NCBI RefSeq assembly: GCF_009904055.1
Contig: NZ_WYDP01000010.1
Location: 1-64,000 of the forward strand
Source of the DNA: Rubellimicrobium sp. CFH 75288
GTDB taxonomy: Bacteria > Pseudomonadota > Alphaproteobacteria > Rhodobacterales > Rhodobacteraceae
Length of the DNA: 64,000 nt
Direction of reading: 5' to 3'
In this document: positions 28,430 through 37,742 of the stretch, in pieces
Layout of the letters: each line of letters begins with the position of its first letter
How positions within the stretch are numbered: position 1 is the stretch's first letter
Position numbers and translations under genes: made by a program
The notes under the pieces: generated by a model
The model's database searches: none
The model's input: only the letters and a program-made list of their open reading frames with translations
Told to the model about the DNA's origin: nothing

Positions 28430-28974
28430 GACAGATCCTCGGTGTTGATGACGATGCGCGTGCCTGCGCCGATATGGGGCGGCACCATGACGCGCACGCC
28501 GTTGGTGGCCACGGCAGGCTTGTAGGAGGAGGAGGCCGTCTGCCCCTTCACCACCGGCTCGGTCTCGGCGATCTCCACCACGACCTTCTGCGGCAGCTCG
28601 ATGCCGATGGCGGCGCCCTCAAAGGTCTTGACGTGGCAGCGCACCCCCTCGGTCAGGAAGGGCGCCCCCTCGCCCACGACGTCGTGGGGCACCACGACCT
28701 GCTCGAACGTCTCGGGCTCCATGAAGTGGAACCCCTCGGCGTCCTCGTAGAGGAAGTCGTAGGGCCGCTCGTCCACGGTGGCGCGCTCGACCTGCTCGGT
28801 CGTGCGCCAGCGCTCCGTCACCTTCACCCCGTCCGAGATGCGGCGCATGTCCACGTTCGTCGTGGGCGTTCCCTTGCCCGGATGAAAGTTCTCGGCGCGC
28901 AGAACGACATAGAGCTTGCCGTCCATGTCCACGACATTGCCCTTGCGAAGCGAGGAGGCGATCACCTTGACCAC
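28405..28974 (-). CDS. efp: Translation elongation factor P
   Basis: A 189-residue EF-P that relieves ribosome stalling at polyproline stretches. I chose the GTG at 28974: AAAGGA lies six bases upstream and the modified lysine in HPGKGTP then falls at position 34, as in Escherichia coli EF-P. An upstream GTG at 28995 would add seven residues. The C-terminal OB domain ends [19 protein letters not shown]. The lysyl-transferase gene epmA lies 1.1 kb away, so the modification is probably beta-lysylation. Confidence 0.95.
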   Translation of the reverse strand: MVKVIASSLRKGNVVDMDGKLYVVLRAENFHPGKGTPTTNVDMRRISDGVKVTERWRTTEQVERATVDERPYDFLYEDAEGFHFMEPETFEQVVVPHDVVGEGAPFLTEGVRCHVKTFEGAAIGIELPQKVVVEIAETEPVVKGQTASSSYKPAVATNGVRVMVPPHIGAGTRIVINTEDLSYVERAKD

Positions 28975-29074
28975 GGTCTGTCCTTTCGGCGGCACCCCCT
29001 GACGGGGGCGAAAGAGGAATCGGTCCGCCCCTACCCCATCGCGTCCGCGCCCGCTACCCCTCCGGAGCGCCGCC

Positions 29075-29506
29075 TCACCGACGTGCCGCCGCCACGCCGA
29101 GCAGGATCAGCCCCACCCCCGTCAGCCGCCACCCCGTTCCTGCGGCGCCGGCGGCAAGGTCCAGCGCGGCGCCCCCCAGCATCTGCCCCGCGATCATCAG
29201 CGTCGCGGTCGGACCCGCTCCGATCCGGGCCACGCACCAGGCCCCTGCGGCGACAAAGACCACGCCCAGCGGACCGCCGGCCCAGGCCCAGACGGGCACC
29301 GCCCCGAGCGACCCCTGCGGCCGCAGCCCCGCACCGCCGACCGCGCCCAGGGCCGCGCCCGCCACGACCAGCGCGGCCAGCCCCGTGGCATGGTTCCACA
29401 GCGACGCACCCAGGGCCGAGGACCCCAGCGCCAGCCGCGCATTGACCTGCCGCGAGAGCGCGACGAGGACCCCCGCCCCCAGCGCCATCAGCGCGGCGGC
29501 GATCAC
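29075..29506 (-). CDS. DUF606/YdcZ-type half-size DMT transporter (second of pair)
   Basis: A 143-residue membrane protein with about five helices and the DUF606 features [23 protein letters not shown] and [14 protein letters not shown]. Half-size DMT proteins are thought to work as dimers. The GTG start overlaps the stop of the first member by four bases (GTGA), so the two are probably made in equal amounts and may form a heterodimer. efp follows 100 bases downstream on the same strand. Substrate unknown. Confidence 0.8.
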   Translation of the reverse strand: MIAAALMALGAGVLVALSRQVNARLALGSSALGASLWNHATGLAALVVAGAALGAVGGAGLRPQGSLGAVPVWAWAGGPLGVVFVAAGAWCVARIGAGPTATLMIAGQMLGGAALDLAAGAAGTGWRLTGVGLILLGVAAARR

Positions 29507-29973
29507 CGCGCGCCCCACAGGATCAGCCCGCTGCCCGCGAGCACGAGCGCGAGGCCCAGATCGTCCCGCGCCGCCGTATTCCGGCGGGGCAGCCCCAGCC
29601 AGCCCCAGCGGTCCGCCGCCCGACCGAAGGCCGCCTGACCCGCCAGACCGAGGGCGAGCGTCCCGGCCAGCGCCAGCGCCGAGGTGGCGGCGAGCGAGGT
29701 CAGCATCACCGTCGCCGCGCCCGACAGGCCGCCCAGAAAGGCCCAGCGCGGCACGCCCGGCGCCCGCCACCGCGCGCCCAGCAGCGTCACGAGCAGCAGG
29801 GCCGCCGCGCTTCCCGTCAGATGCGGCGCAAGCGACGCCCAGAGCACGCCACCCTGTCGCCCCACCTCCGCATTGCACAGCACCATGAGTGCGAGGCAGC
29901 CCCCCGCCAGGAGCGCGACCGTCCGCGGCCACCATCCGCCCCCCCGCCGCTCCGTTCCTCCGCCCGTCTCCAT
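29503..29973 (-). CDS. DUF606/YdcZ-type half-size DMT transporter (first of pair)
   Basis: A 156-residue membrane protein with about five helices. CNAEVGRQGGVLWASL and GQAAFGRAADRWGWLGLPRR correspond to conserved parts of DUF606. A positively charged N-terminus (TERRGGGWWPR) precedes the first helix. It is divergent from epmA across 103 bases and coupled to a second homologue downstream. Nothing in the sequence gives the substrate. Confidence 0.8.
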   Translation of the reverse strand: METGGGTERRGGGWWPRTVALLAGGCLALMVLCNAEVGRQGGVLWASLAPHLTGSAAALLLVTLLGARWRAPGVPRWAFLGGLSGAATVMLTSLAATSALALAGTLALGLAGQAAFGRAADRWGWLGLPRRNTAARDDLGLALVLAGSGLILWGAR

Positions 29974-30076
29974 CCGGTTCCCTGCCCCCGCTGCCGCCGG
30001 TCCAGCCTGCGCCGCCGGTCCGGCCGTCGCAAGGCAGCCCTCGCCGCGCCGCGCGCCGCGCGCTAAGGGAGCGGCC

Positions 30077-31126
30077 ATGACTCCCGCCGATCCGCAGACC
30101 CCCTGGTGGCACCCCGCGCGGCACGAGGGACGCGCGCCCCTGCTGCGCGCCCGTGCCCGCCTCATGCGCCTGCTGCGCGACTGGCTCCATGCCGAAGGCT
30201 TTCTGGAGGCCGATCCCGCCGCGCTCGCGACCAGTCCCGGCAACGAGGCCCACCTGCACGCCTTTTCGACCGAGGCGATCGGCCCCGACGGCGCGCGGCG
30301 GCGGCTCCATCTGCACACCTCGCCCGAATTTGCGCTCAAGAAGCTGCTCGCGGCCGGCGAGACGCGGCTCTACGCTCTTGGCCATGTGTGGCGCAACCGC
30401 GAGCGCGGCGCGCTCCACCACCCCGAGTTCACCCTTCTCGAATGGTATCGCGCGGGCGAGCCGGTCGAGCGGCTGATGGAGGATTGCGCACAGGTCCTGC
30501 GGCTGGCCGCCGAGGCCGCAGGCAGCACCGTGCTGCGCCGGGGCGAGCGGCGCTGCGATCCGTTCGCGGCACCCGAGCGTCTCTCCGTGGCCGAGGCCTT
30601 CGCCCGCCATGCCGGCATCGACCTGCTCGCCACGCTGGATCGCGACGGCATCCCCGATGCGGCGGCCCTGCGCGCTCAGGCCGAAGCGGCGGGGCTGCGG
30701 CTCGCCCCCGACGACGGCTGGTCGGACATCCTGTCCAAGATCCTCACGGAGCGGGTGGAGCCCCATCTGGGATCGGGCCGCCCCACCATCCTCGACCGCT
30801 ATCCCGCGCCCGAGGCGGCGCTGGCCCGTCGCGACCCCGACGACCCCCGTCTGGCCGAGCGGTTCGAACTCTATGCCTGCGGGGTGGAACTGGCCAACGG
30901 GTTCGGCGAACTGACGGATGCCGCCGAACAGCGCCGCCGCTTCGAGGCCGAGATGGAGGAGAAGCGCCGCCGCTACGGCGAGGACCTTCCCCTCGACGAG
31001 GATTTCCTCGCCGCCCTGCCGCTGATGCCCGAGGCGTCGGGCTGCGCGCTGGGCTTCGACCGTGTGCTCCTGCTCGCCACGGGCGCATCGCGGATCGAGG
31101 ACGTGCTGTGGGCCCCCGTGCCGTGA
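30077..31126 (+). CDS. epmA: EF-P lysine lysyltransferase EpmA
   Basis: A 349-residue class II lysyl-tRNA synthetase paralogue (GenX/PoxA/YjeA) that lacks the anticodon-binding domain. Class II motif 2 is HVWRNRERGALHHPEFTLLEWYR and motif 3 is ASGCALGFDRVLLLATG. It attaches (R)-beta-lysine, or lysine, to Lys34 of EF-P. The substrate protein is encoded 1.1 kb away by efp. EpmB, the 2,3-aminomutase that supplies beta-lysine, is not encoded in the window. Confidence 0.92.
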   Translation: MTPADPQTPWWHPARHEGRAPLLRARARLMRLLRDWLHAEGFLEADPAALATSPGNEAHLHAFSTEAIGPDGARRRLHLHTSPEFALKKLLAAGETRLYALGHVWRNRERGALHHPEFTLLEWYRAGEPVERLMEDCAQVLRLAAEAAGSTVLRRGERRCDPFAAPERLSVAEAFARHAGIDLLATLDRDGIPDAAALRAQAEAAGLRLAPDDGWSDILSKILTERVEPHLGSGRPTILDRYPAPEAALARRDPDDPRLAERFELYACGVELANGFGELTDAAEQRRRFEAEMEEKRRRYGEDLPLDEDFLAALPLMPEASGCALGFDRVLLLATGASRIEDVLWAPVP

Positions 31127-31178
31127 CACCCTTTCCCGCCGCCGGAGCGGGGAACGGGACGGCAGCGGGAGGGGGGGG

Positions 31179-32120
31179 TCAGGCCGCCAGCCGGTCCCGG
31201 ATCAGCGCCTCGAGCTTCAGCGCGTCCGCGTGGAAGTTGCGGATGCCCTCGGCGAGCTTTTCCGTCGCCATGGCGTCCTCGTTCATCTCCCAGCGGAACT
31301 CGGCCTCCGCGATGGGCTCGGGCTCGGCCTCGGCCGCGACGGGCTCCAGCGCCCGCGCGAGCGGCCCCTCGTCGGCCGCCAGCCGGTCGAGCAGGTCCGG
31401 AGAGATCGTCAGCCGGTCGCAGCCCGCCAGCGCCTCGATCTGGCCCGTGTTGCGGAACGAGGCCCCCATCACCACCGTCGCGATCCCGTGGCGCTTGTAG
31501 TGATCGTAGATCCGCCGGACCGAGGCCACGCCCGGATCCTCCTCGGGCCCGAAGCTGCGCCCCTCCTTCTTGGAGTACCAGTCGGTGATGCGCCCCACGA
31601 AGGGCGAGATCAGCCAGGCCCCCGCATCCGCGCAGGCGCGCGCCTGCGCGAGCGAGAACAGAAGCGTCATGTTGCAGTCGATCCCCTCGCGCGCGAGCCG
31701 CTCGCAGGCGCGCACCCCCTCCCAGGTGGAGGCCAGCTTGATCAGCACCCGCTCGCGCCCCACGCCCAGCCGGGCGTACTCGTCCACGATCTCGCGCGCG
31801 CGGCGCACCGATCCTTCCGTGTCAAAGGACAGCCGCGCGTCCACCTCCGTCGAGACGCGCCCCGGCACGATCCCGGCCAGCTCCGCCCCCAGCCCCACGG
31901 TCAGGATGGTGGCGATCCGCCCCACCGGGTCCTCCGCCGCCCGCCCCTCGGCCACGGCGCGCGCGACATGCTCCTCCATGGCGGGGCTGCCGATGGCCTT
32001 CAGCACCAGCGAGGGGTTGGTCGTGCAATCCTGGGGCCTGAGCCGCCGCACCGCCTCCAGATCGCCCGTGTCGGCGACCACCACCGTCATCTCCCGCAGC
32101 TGATCCAGCTTCGACGCCAT
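31179..32120 (-). CDS. tal: Transaldolase
   Basis: A 313-residue transaldolase of the TalB type in the non-oxidative pentose phosphate pathway. [12 protein letters not shown] is the N-terminal signature and [11 protein letters not shown] carries the Schiff-base lysine. [11 protein letters not shown] and [11 protein letters not shown] are further active-site segments. The C-terminal extension [20 protein letters not shown] is normal for this subfamily. It converges on epmA with a 52-base gap. Confidence 0.95.
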   Translation of the reverse strand: MASKLDQLREMTVVVADTGDLEAVRRLRPQDCTTNPSLVLKAIGSPAMEEHVARAVAEGRAAEDPVGRIATILTVGLGAELAGIVPGRVSTEVDARLSFDTEGSVRRAREIVDEYARLGVGRERVLIKLASTWEGVRACERLAREGIDCNMTLLFSLAQARACADAGAWLISPFVGRITDWYSKKEGRSFGPEEDPGVASVRRIYDHYKRHGIATVVMGASFRNTGQIEALAGCDRLTISPDLLDRLAADEGPLARALEPVAAEAEPEPIAEAEFRWEMNEDAMATEKLAEGIRNFHADALKLEALIRDRLAA

Positions 32121-32217
32121 GGCAGGCCCTCCCATCCCCGGACGGCCCCCATCTAGTGCAGGCCCGGCGCGCTGCCAACCGCTTGACCCCGCCTCCCCCA
32201 GGGAGGAGAGGCAGCGC

Positions 32218-32985
32218 ATGGACCTTTCGGCCTTCGCGGACCCCTTCACGCTTCTCGCGCTTGCCGCGGCCGCGATCGTCGTGGGCCTCGCCAAGGGGGG
32301 TCTCGCCGGCCTCGGCGTCCTCGCCGTGCCCGTCCTCGCGCTGGTCCTGCCCCCCGTCCAGGCGGCCGCGATCCTCCTGCCGGTCCTGTGCCTGACCGAC
32401 CTCGTCTCGCTGGCCGCCTGGTGGCGGTCCTGGAGCGCGCGGACGCTCGCCCTGATGCTGCCGGGCGCCCTGGCCGGGATCGGGGCGGGCTGGTTCACCG
32501 CCGCTCTGGTCTCCGAGGCGGCCGTGCGCCTCGTGATCGGCATCGTGGCGATCGCCTTCGTGGGCCGCTGGGCCTGGGGGATGCTGCGCCGCCGCCCGCC
32601 GCCGCCCCGCCCCCACTCGCCCCCCCGCGCGACCCTCTGGGGGGGCCTCGCCGGCTACACGAGCTTCGTGGCCCATGCCGGCGGCCCGCCCTTCTCGGTC
32701 TATGCGCTGCCCCTCGGGCTCGACCCCCGGACGCTGACGGGCACCTCGGTCGCCTTCTTCGCGGTCGTCAACTACGTCAAGCTCGTCCCCTATCTCGCCT
32801 TGGGCCAGTTCGACGCGACCAACCTCGCGACCTCGGCGCTCCTTGCGCCCCTCGCCGTCCTGTTCACCCTCGTCGGCGCCTGGCTCGTCCGCCGGATGCC
32901 TCCGGGCCCCTTCTACGCCGTCACCTACGCGCTGACGGCCCTTGTGGGCGCCCGCCTCGTCTGGGACGGCCTGCTCGCGCTCTAG
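32218..32985 (+). CDS. TauE/SafE family sulfite exporter-like permease
   Basis: A 255-residue membrane protein with about eight helices. [18 protein letters not shown] and the second-half repeat [21 protein letters not shown] are the two signature segments of TauE/SafE anion exporters, which move sulfite, sulfoacetate or related organosulfonates. A GGGAGGAGAGG ribosome binding site precedes the ATG. Specific substrate is unknown. It is divergent from the transaldolase gene across 97 bases. Confidence 0.85.
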   Translation: MDLSAFADPFTLLALAAAAIVVGLAKGGLAGLGVLAVPVLALVLPPVQAAAILLPVLCLTDLVSLAAWWRSWSARTLALMLPGALAGIGAGWFTAALVSEAAVRLVIGIVAIAFVGRWAWGMLRRRPPPPRPHSPPRATLWGGLAGYTSFVAHAGGPPFSVYALPLGLDPRTLTGTSVAFFAVVNYVKLVPYLALGQFDATNLATSALLAPLAVLFTLVGAWLVRRMPPGPFYAVTYALTALVGARLVWDGLLAL

Positions 32986-33050
32986 ACCCCCGTTGCGCGC
33001 CCGCGACGCCCCGTGTAGGCGGGCGCGACACCCCCCTCAGGGAGCCCGCC

Positions 33051-33839
33051 ATGCCCATCCGCGCCGTCGTCTGGGGCGAGAACGTCCACGAGCAGAAGAA
33101 CCCCGTCGTCGCCGCGATCTACCCCGACGGCATGCACAACACCATCGCCCGCGCGCTCGCGCAGGAGGGGGACATCATGGCCGAGACCGCCACCCTCCAG
33201 GAGCCCGAGCACGGCCTGCCCGCCGAGCGGCTCGCGCGGACGGACGTGCTGCTCTGGTGGGGCCACGCCGCCCACGACGCCGTCTCCGACAGGGTGGCCG
33301 AGCGCGTGGCCCAGGCCGTCTGGGCCGGCATGGGCCTCATCGTGCTGCACTCGGGCCACTTCTCCAAGCCCTTCAAGCGCCTGATGGGCACCCCCTGCAA
33401 CCTGTCCTGGCGCGAGGCCGGCGAGCGCGAGCGCCTCTGGCTCGCCAGCCGCAACCATCCCATCGCCGCGGGCCTGCCCGACCACTTCGTCCTCGAGCAC
33501 GAGGAGATGTACGGAGAGCCCTTCGGCATCCCCGAACCCATGGAAACCGTGTTCATCTCCTGGTTCCAGGGCGGCGAGGTGTTCCGCTCGGGCCTGACCT
33601 GGCGGCGCGGCGCGGGCAACGTGTTCTACTTCCGCCCCGGTCACGAGACCTACCCCACCTACCACGACGCCACCGTCCAGCAGGTGCTGCGCAACGCCGT
33701 GCGCTGGGCGCACAACCCCGCCCCCCGCGTCGCCGGCGACCCGACTCGCGCCCCCAACGTCCCGGCCGACAAGGCCCCCGAGCCCGTGACCGAACGCGGC
33801 CCCAAGCTCCACCAGCCCGGCGAGGAGGGATACCGGTGA
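33051..33839 (+). CDS. ThuA domain-containing protein
   Basis: A 262-residue protein with a glutamine-amidotransferase-like ThuA fold (residues about 3-225). [39 protein letters not shown] and [15 protein letters not shown] are typical of the trehalose-utilisation ThuA family. It is coupled by a 4-base overlap to a Gfo/Idh/MocA oxidoreductase, the usual pairing for 3-keto-sugar metabolism such as trehalose or other disaccharides. No sugar ABC transporter is adjacent, so the sugar is unknown. Confidence 0.85.
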   Translation: MPIRAVVWGENVHEQKNPVVAAIYPDGMHNTIARALAQEGDIMAETATLQEPEHGLPAERLARTDVLLWWGHAAHDAVSDRVAERVAQAVWAGMGLIVLHSGHFSKPFKRLMGTPCNLSWREAGERERLWLASRNHPIAAGLPDHFVLEHEEMYGEPFGIPEPMETVFISWFQGGEVFRSGLTWRRGAGNVFYFRPGHETYPTYHDATVQQVLRNAVRWAHNPAPRVAGDPTRAPNVPADKAPEPVTERGPKLHQPGEEGYR

Positions 33840-35023
33840 GCCCCGACGACAAGACGACCCACCCCGACGGGACCCCGCCCGAACCCGTCGGCGCCGAGGC
33901 CCCGATCGGGGACGCCGCCCCGCCGGAGGCGGCGCTGCCCGCCGCCGTCCCCGCGGCCGCCCTGTCGCCCATGCCCGTCCGCCTGCTGATGGTGGGGACC
34001 GGCAACATGGGCCATCTCCAGGCCAACGGCTTCAAGGCCATCGAGGGCGTCCGCCTCGTCGCCACCGTGGACGTGAGCGAGGAGCGCCGCGGCGCCTTCA
34101 ACGCCGAGCACGGCGTCGAGACGGGCTTCGCCTCCATCGAGGAGGCGCTGGCCTGGGGCGAGTTCGACGCCGTGACCAACGTCACCCCCGACGCGGTGCA
34201 CTACGTCACGACCATGCCGTTCCTGGCCGCGCGCAAGCACGTGCTCTGCGAGAAGCCGCTCGCCACCAACTACGCCCATGCCGCCGAGATGGCGCAGGCC
34301 GCCGCCATGGCGGGCGTGGTCAACATGGTCAACCTGACCTACCGCAACGTCGCCGCCCTGAACGAGGCACACCGCCTCGTGGCCGAGGGCCATCTGGGCG
34401 AGATCCGCCACTTCGAGGCGTCCTACCTCCAGTCCTGGCTGACCCAGCCCGCCTGGGGCGAATGGACCACCTCGCCCACCTGGCTGTGGCGGCTGTCCAA
34501 GTCGCACGGCTCGATGGGCGTCCTGGGCGACGTGGGCGTGCACATCCTCGACTATGCCTCGCATGCCGCAGGCTCGCCGCCCAGCCATGTCTCCTGCCGG
34601 CTCGCGACCTTCGACAAGGCGCCGGGGGGGCGGATCGGCGAATACGTGCTCGATGCCAACGACTCGGCGGTGATGCACCTGCGGCTCGCCAACGGGGCGG
34701 TGGGGGTGCTGCACGCCACGCGCTTCGCCTCGGGCCATCTCAACGACCTGACCTTGCGGCTCTTCGGCACCAGGGGCGGCCTCGAGGTGCGCGGCTCCCA
34801 TGTCTCGAGCCATCTGCGCGGCTCGCTCGGGCGCGACATGCTGACGGGGACCTGGCGCGATATCGACTGCCCGCCCGTGCCGACCAACTATGCCCGCTTC
34901 ATCGCCGCGATCCGCGCGGGCACGGGGGTGCTGCCCGACTTCGCCCGCGGGGCCGCGCTCCAGAAGGTGCTGGACCTTGCCGTGGCCTCCGACGAGGCCG
35001 GGTCGATCGACCTCGCGGTGTGA
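33836..35023 (+). CDS. Gfo/Idh/MocA family oxidoreductase
   Basis: A 395-residue NAD(P)-dependent dehydrogenase. After a Pro/Ala-rich N-terminal stretch of about 45 residues comes the Rossmann domain ([13 protein letters not shown]) with CEKPLATN, then the C-terminal alpha/beta domain. The GTG at 33836, with GGAGG upstream and overlapping the thuA stop, is favoured; an ATG at 33971 would remove the low-complexity extension but has no visible ribosome binding site. With ThuA it probably acts on a keto-sugar or inositol-like substrate. Confidence 0.85.
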   Translation: MSPDDKTTHPDGTPPEPVGAEAPIGDAAPPEAALPAAVPAAALSPMPVRLLMVGTGNMGHLQANGFKAIEGVRLVATVDVSEERRGAFNAEHGVETGFASIEEALAWGEFDAVTNVTPDAVHYVTTMPFLAARKHVLCEKPLATNYAHAAEMAQAAAMAGVVNMVNLTYRNVAALNEAHRLVAEGHLGEIRHFEASYLQSWLTQPAWGEWTTSPTWLWRLSKSHGSMGVLGDVGVHILDYASHAAGSPPSHVSCRLATFDKAPGGRIGEYVLDANDSAVMHLRLANGAVGVLHATRFASGHLNDLTLRLFGTRGGLEVRGSHVSSHLRGSLGRDMLTGTWRDIDCPPVPTNYARFIAAIRAGTGVLPDFARGAALQKVLDLAVASDEAGSIDLAV

Positions 35024-35108
35024 CGGCGCGTCCCGCGGGCGCGGCCACGATCCCCTTGGAGGCGGACCGCTCTGCGCCTAGTCTGGCGCCGGGCGGAAGG
35101 GGGAGGCC

Positions 35109-35936
35109 ATGCGCATCACCGTCACCTTCGAGCGCGGCGAGGCGCCGCGGCCCGAGCACGAGTCGGGCCGGGGCCCGGTCACCGTGGGCTGGTGCCTGAC
35201 CGAGCAGAAGGGCGGCGTCATCTACGCTCCCCCCGAACGCGTCCGCTCGGCCGACCTCAACCGCCGCCATGCCAAGTCCGCCTCCCGTTGCCCCGCCGTC
35301 CTCAATCTCGAGTCGCGCCACTTCCTCGTGCGCTGTCCCTTCGACATCCATCTGGGCTTCGGCCGCGACGGACAGGGCCGGCCCGCCCTGCGCAACCTGT
35401 CGGGCGAGGCCAGCGCCGTCCGCGGCTCCAAGCTCGGCGAGAAGCTCCACCTGACGGCCGAGGGCGAATGGCGCCATCCCGGCGTGCCCACGATCCAGCT
35501 CTCGCTGCCCTATCTGTTCATTGCCGACGAACCCGTCTGGATGAGCCAGGTCGCCCCCTTCATGCACTACCGGCGGGAGGGGCTGCCGGGCACCATCTTC
35601 GGCGGCCGCTTCCCGATCGACGTCTGGCCGCGCCCGCTCATGTGGGCCTTCGAATGGCACGACCCCGACCGGCCGCTCCTGCTGCGCCGGGGCGAGCCGC
35701 TCTTCTACTGCCTCTTCGAGACCGTCCCCCCCGACCGCGGGGTGGCCCTCGTGGAGACGGAGATGACCGCCGAACTCCGCGACTACATGGAATTCGTGTC
35801 GGGCGCCGTGAACTACGTCAACCAGACCTTCTCGCTCTTCGAGGCGGCCGAGGCGCGCCGTCCCGCCCGGCTGCTCAGCCCCGTGCGCCGCGCTCCCCGC
35901 TCTCCCGGTCCCGCCGCGGACCAGGCTGCCGAGTAG
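35109..35936 (+). CDS. Conserved-looking protein of unknown function
   Basis: A 275-residue protein I do not recognise. It has no signal peptide or membrane helix. It is rich in aromatic residues and charged loops, with notable stretches WCLTEQKGGVIYAPP, FLVRCPFDIHLGF, PVWMSQVAPFMHYRR and FPIDVWPRPLMWAFEW, which suggest a compact globular, mainly beta fold. The C-terminal 30 residues are Pro/Arg-rich and probably disordered. GGGAGG precedes the ATG. Seven bases after its stop a TPR-glycosyltransferase gene begins, so it is likely in one transcript with the glycan-type genes that follow. Confidence 0.65.
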   Translation: MRITVTFERGEAPRPEHESGRGPVTVGWCLTEQKGGVIYAPPERVRSADLNRRHAKSASRCPAVLNLESRHFLVRCPFDIHLGFGRDGQGRPALRNLSGEASAVRGSKLGEKLHLTAEGEWRHPGVPTIQLSLPYLFIADEPVWMSQVAPFMHYRREGLPGTIFGGRFPIDVWPRPLMWAFEWHDPDRPLLLRRGEPLFYCLFETVPPDRGVALVETEMTAELRDYMEFVSGAVNYVNQTFSLFEAAEARRPARLLSPVRRAPRSPGPAADQAAE

Positions 35937-35943
35937 GCGCCCC

Positions 35944-37317
35944 ATGGAGGCGGCACCCCGGTCCGGCCCGGTCCCGCCCGCGGCGCAGGCGGTGGCGCTG
36001 CACCGGGCCGGCCGGCATGCCGAGGCGCTGCCGCTTTACGCCGCCCATCTGGCCCTCGCCCCGTCCGATGCGGGCGCCTGGACGAATCTCGGGGCGCTGC
36101 TGCGCTCGACGGGCCGCCACGACCTCGCCCTCGCCGCCCAGGAACGGGCCTTTGCGCTCGATCCGCAGGGACGAGGCGTGCGGAACAACCTCGCCAACAT
36201 CCTCAACGATATCGGCCAGCACGACCGCGCGCTGGCCCTGCGCCGCGCCCTGATGGCCGAGGAACCCGACGACCCGGCCCATCCGGCCCTGGCCGGCAAG
36301 GCCCTGCGCGCGCTTGGCCAGCTCGAGGAGGCGACGCGCCTGCTCGAGGCGGCGCGGGAACGCTTCCCCCGGGATGCCGAACTCGAGATCCAGCTCGCCC
36401 TGACCCGTCTCAAGGCGGGCGACTGGGCCGCCGGGTTCCGCCACTTCGCCGCCCGCTGGCGGACGGGCGAGCTCAAGCCGCGCAGCCTGTCCGCCCCCCG
36501 ATGGGACGGCTCGCCGCTCGGAGGCCGGCGGCTCCTCGTGCTGCCCGAGCAGGGCATGGGCGACGCCATCTGCTTTGCGCGCTTTCTTCCCGTCGCCCGC
36601 GCGCGGGGTGCAGGCGAGGTGTCGCTTCTGACCGAACGGCCCGTGGCACGGCTGTTCCAGGGCCTCGCGGGGGCCGACCGGACGGGACCCGGCCTGCCGT
36701 CGGACGGCTTCGATCTCTGGATCGACCTGATGGACCTGCCGGCCCTGCACTTCTCCGGGACGGACGCGATCCCGCCCCCCGCCCGCCTCCACGTGCCGCC
36801 CGATTCGCGCGCCCGGGCGCGGGCGCTGCTCGCCCCCTTCGCCGGGAAGATGACGGTCGGCGTGGTCTGGTGCGGCTCCGTCACCTATCGCGGCAATGCC
36901 TTCCGGTCCTTTCCGCACACCCTCTTCCACGGGCTTCTCGACCTGCCCGGCCTCCAGCTCGTGTCGCTCTACAAGGGCCCCGAGGCCGAGGCCTTCCGCT
37001 CCGACGGCACCGCCGCGCTGATCCCCGATCTGGGCTCGTCGGACCGCGATCTGGCCGATTGCGCAGGGCTGATGACCGAACTCGACCTCGTCGTGACCTC
37101 CGACACGGTGACGGCGCATCTCGCCGGATCGCTCGGGGTGCCGGTCTGGACGCTCCTGCACTGGGACGCCTTCTGGCTCTGGGGCCAGACGGGCGAGACG
37201 ACGCCGTGGTATCCCTCCATGCGCCTTCTGCGCCAGGAGCGCCCGCGCGACTGGGCCGCCCCCTTCGCCCGCCTGCGCGAGGACCTCCGCCGCCGGCTCG
37301 CGGAGCGGTCCCGATGA
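35944..37317 (+). CDS. TPR-repeat protein with GT9-like glycosyltransferase domain
   Basis: A 457-residue soluble protein. The N-terminal half (about residues 12-155) holds three or four TPR motifs such as AWTNLGALLRSTGRHDLAL and NNLANILNDIGQHDRAL. The C-terminal half has features of family 9 (heptosyltransferase-like) glycosyltransferases: PEQGMGDAICFARFLP, VGVVWCGS and the nucleotide-sugar end region DLVVTSDTVTAHLAGSLGVPVWTLL. Such fusions often glycosylate proteins or build surface glycans; the acceptor is unknown. The stop overlaps the next ATG (ATGA). Confidence 0.8.
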   Translation: MEAAPRSGPVPPAAQAVALHRAGRHAEALPLYAAHLALAPSDAGAWTNLGALLRSTGRHDLALAAQERAFALDPQGRGVRNNLANILNDIGQHDRALALRRALMAEEPDDPAHPALAGKALRALGQLEEATRLLEAARERFPRDAELEIQLALTRLKAGDWAAGFRHFAARWRTGELKPRSLSAPRWDGSPLGGRRLLVLPEQGMGDAICFARFLPVARARGAGEVSLLTERPVARLFQGLAGADRTGPGLPSDGFDLWIDLMDLPALHFSGTDAIPPPARLHVPPDSRARARALLAPFAGKMTVGVVWCGSVTYRGNAFRSFPHTLFHGLLDLPGLQLVSLYKGPEAEAFRSDGTAALIPDLGSSDRDLADCAGLMTELDLVVTSDTVTAHLAGSLGVPVWTLLHWDAFWLWGQTGETTPWYPSMRLLRQERPRDWAAPFARLREDLRRRLAERSR

Positions 37318-37742
37318 GCGACCCGTCGGCCGCCGGCACCATCCTCGTCCCCGTCTCGGCGGGCGAGCTGTTCGACAAGATCAGCATCCTGCGCCTCAAG
37401 GCCGCGCGGATCGCCGATCCTGCGGCCCTGGCCAACGTCGCCACCGAACTTGCGCTGCTCGAGGAGGCCGCGGCGCGCGCCATCCGGCCCGATCCCGGCC
37501 TCTCCCCGCTTCTGGCCGAACTCGACGCGGTGAACGCCGCGCTCTGGGACATCGAGGACGCGATCCGCGAACGCGACCGGACGGGCGATTTCGGCCCCGC
37601 CTTCGTGGCCCTCGCCCAGTCCGTCTATCGCACCAACGACCGTCGCGCGGCGATCAAGCGGGCGATCAACCGCCTGACCGGCTCCGCCCTGACGGAGGAG
37701 AAGTCCTATGCCGCGCATGGCGGCACCGCCGATGGACCCTGA
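37314..37742 (+). CDS. DUF6165 family protein
   Basis: A 142-residue helical protein. The block VPVSAGELFDKISILRLKAARI and the later ALWDIEDAIRERD and YRTNDRRAAIKRAIN match DUF6165, small proteins of unknown function often coded beside glycosyltransferases. It overlaps the TPR-glycosyltransferase gene by 4 bases and the FkbM gene by 35 bases, so all three are translationally coupled. The function cannot be stated. Confidence 0.7.
   Translation: MSDPSAAGTILVPVSAGELFDKISILRLKAARIADPAALANVATELALLEEAAARAIRPDPGLSPLLAELDAVNAALWDIEDAIRERDRTGDFGPAFVALAQSVYRTNDRRAAIKRAINRLTGSALTEEKSYAAHGGTADGP

Noticed and set aside
31133..31170. Hairpin between convergent epmA and tal
   Set aside because: Stem of eight of nine pairs but without a T-run on either strand; not convincing as a terminator.
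33971..35023. Later ATG start for the Gfo/Idh oxidoreductase
   Set aside because: No ribosome binding site precedes it, while the GTG at 33836 has GGAGG and a stop/start overlap with thuA; kept only as an alternative.
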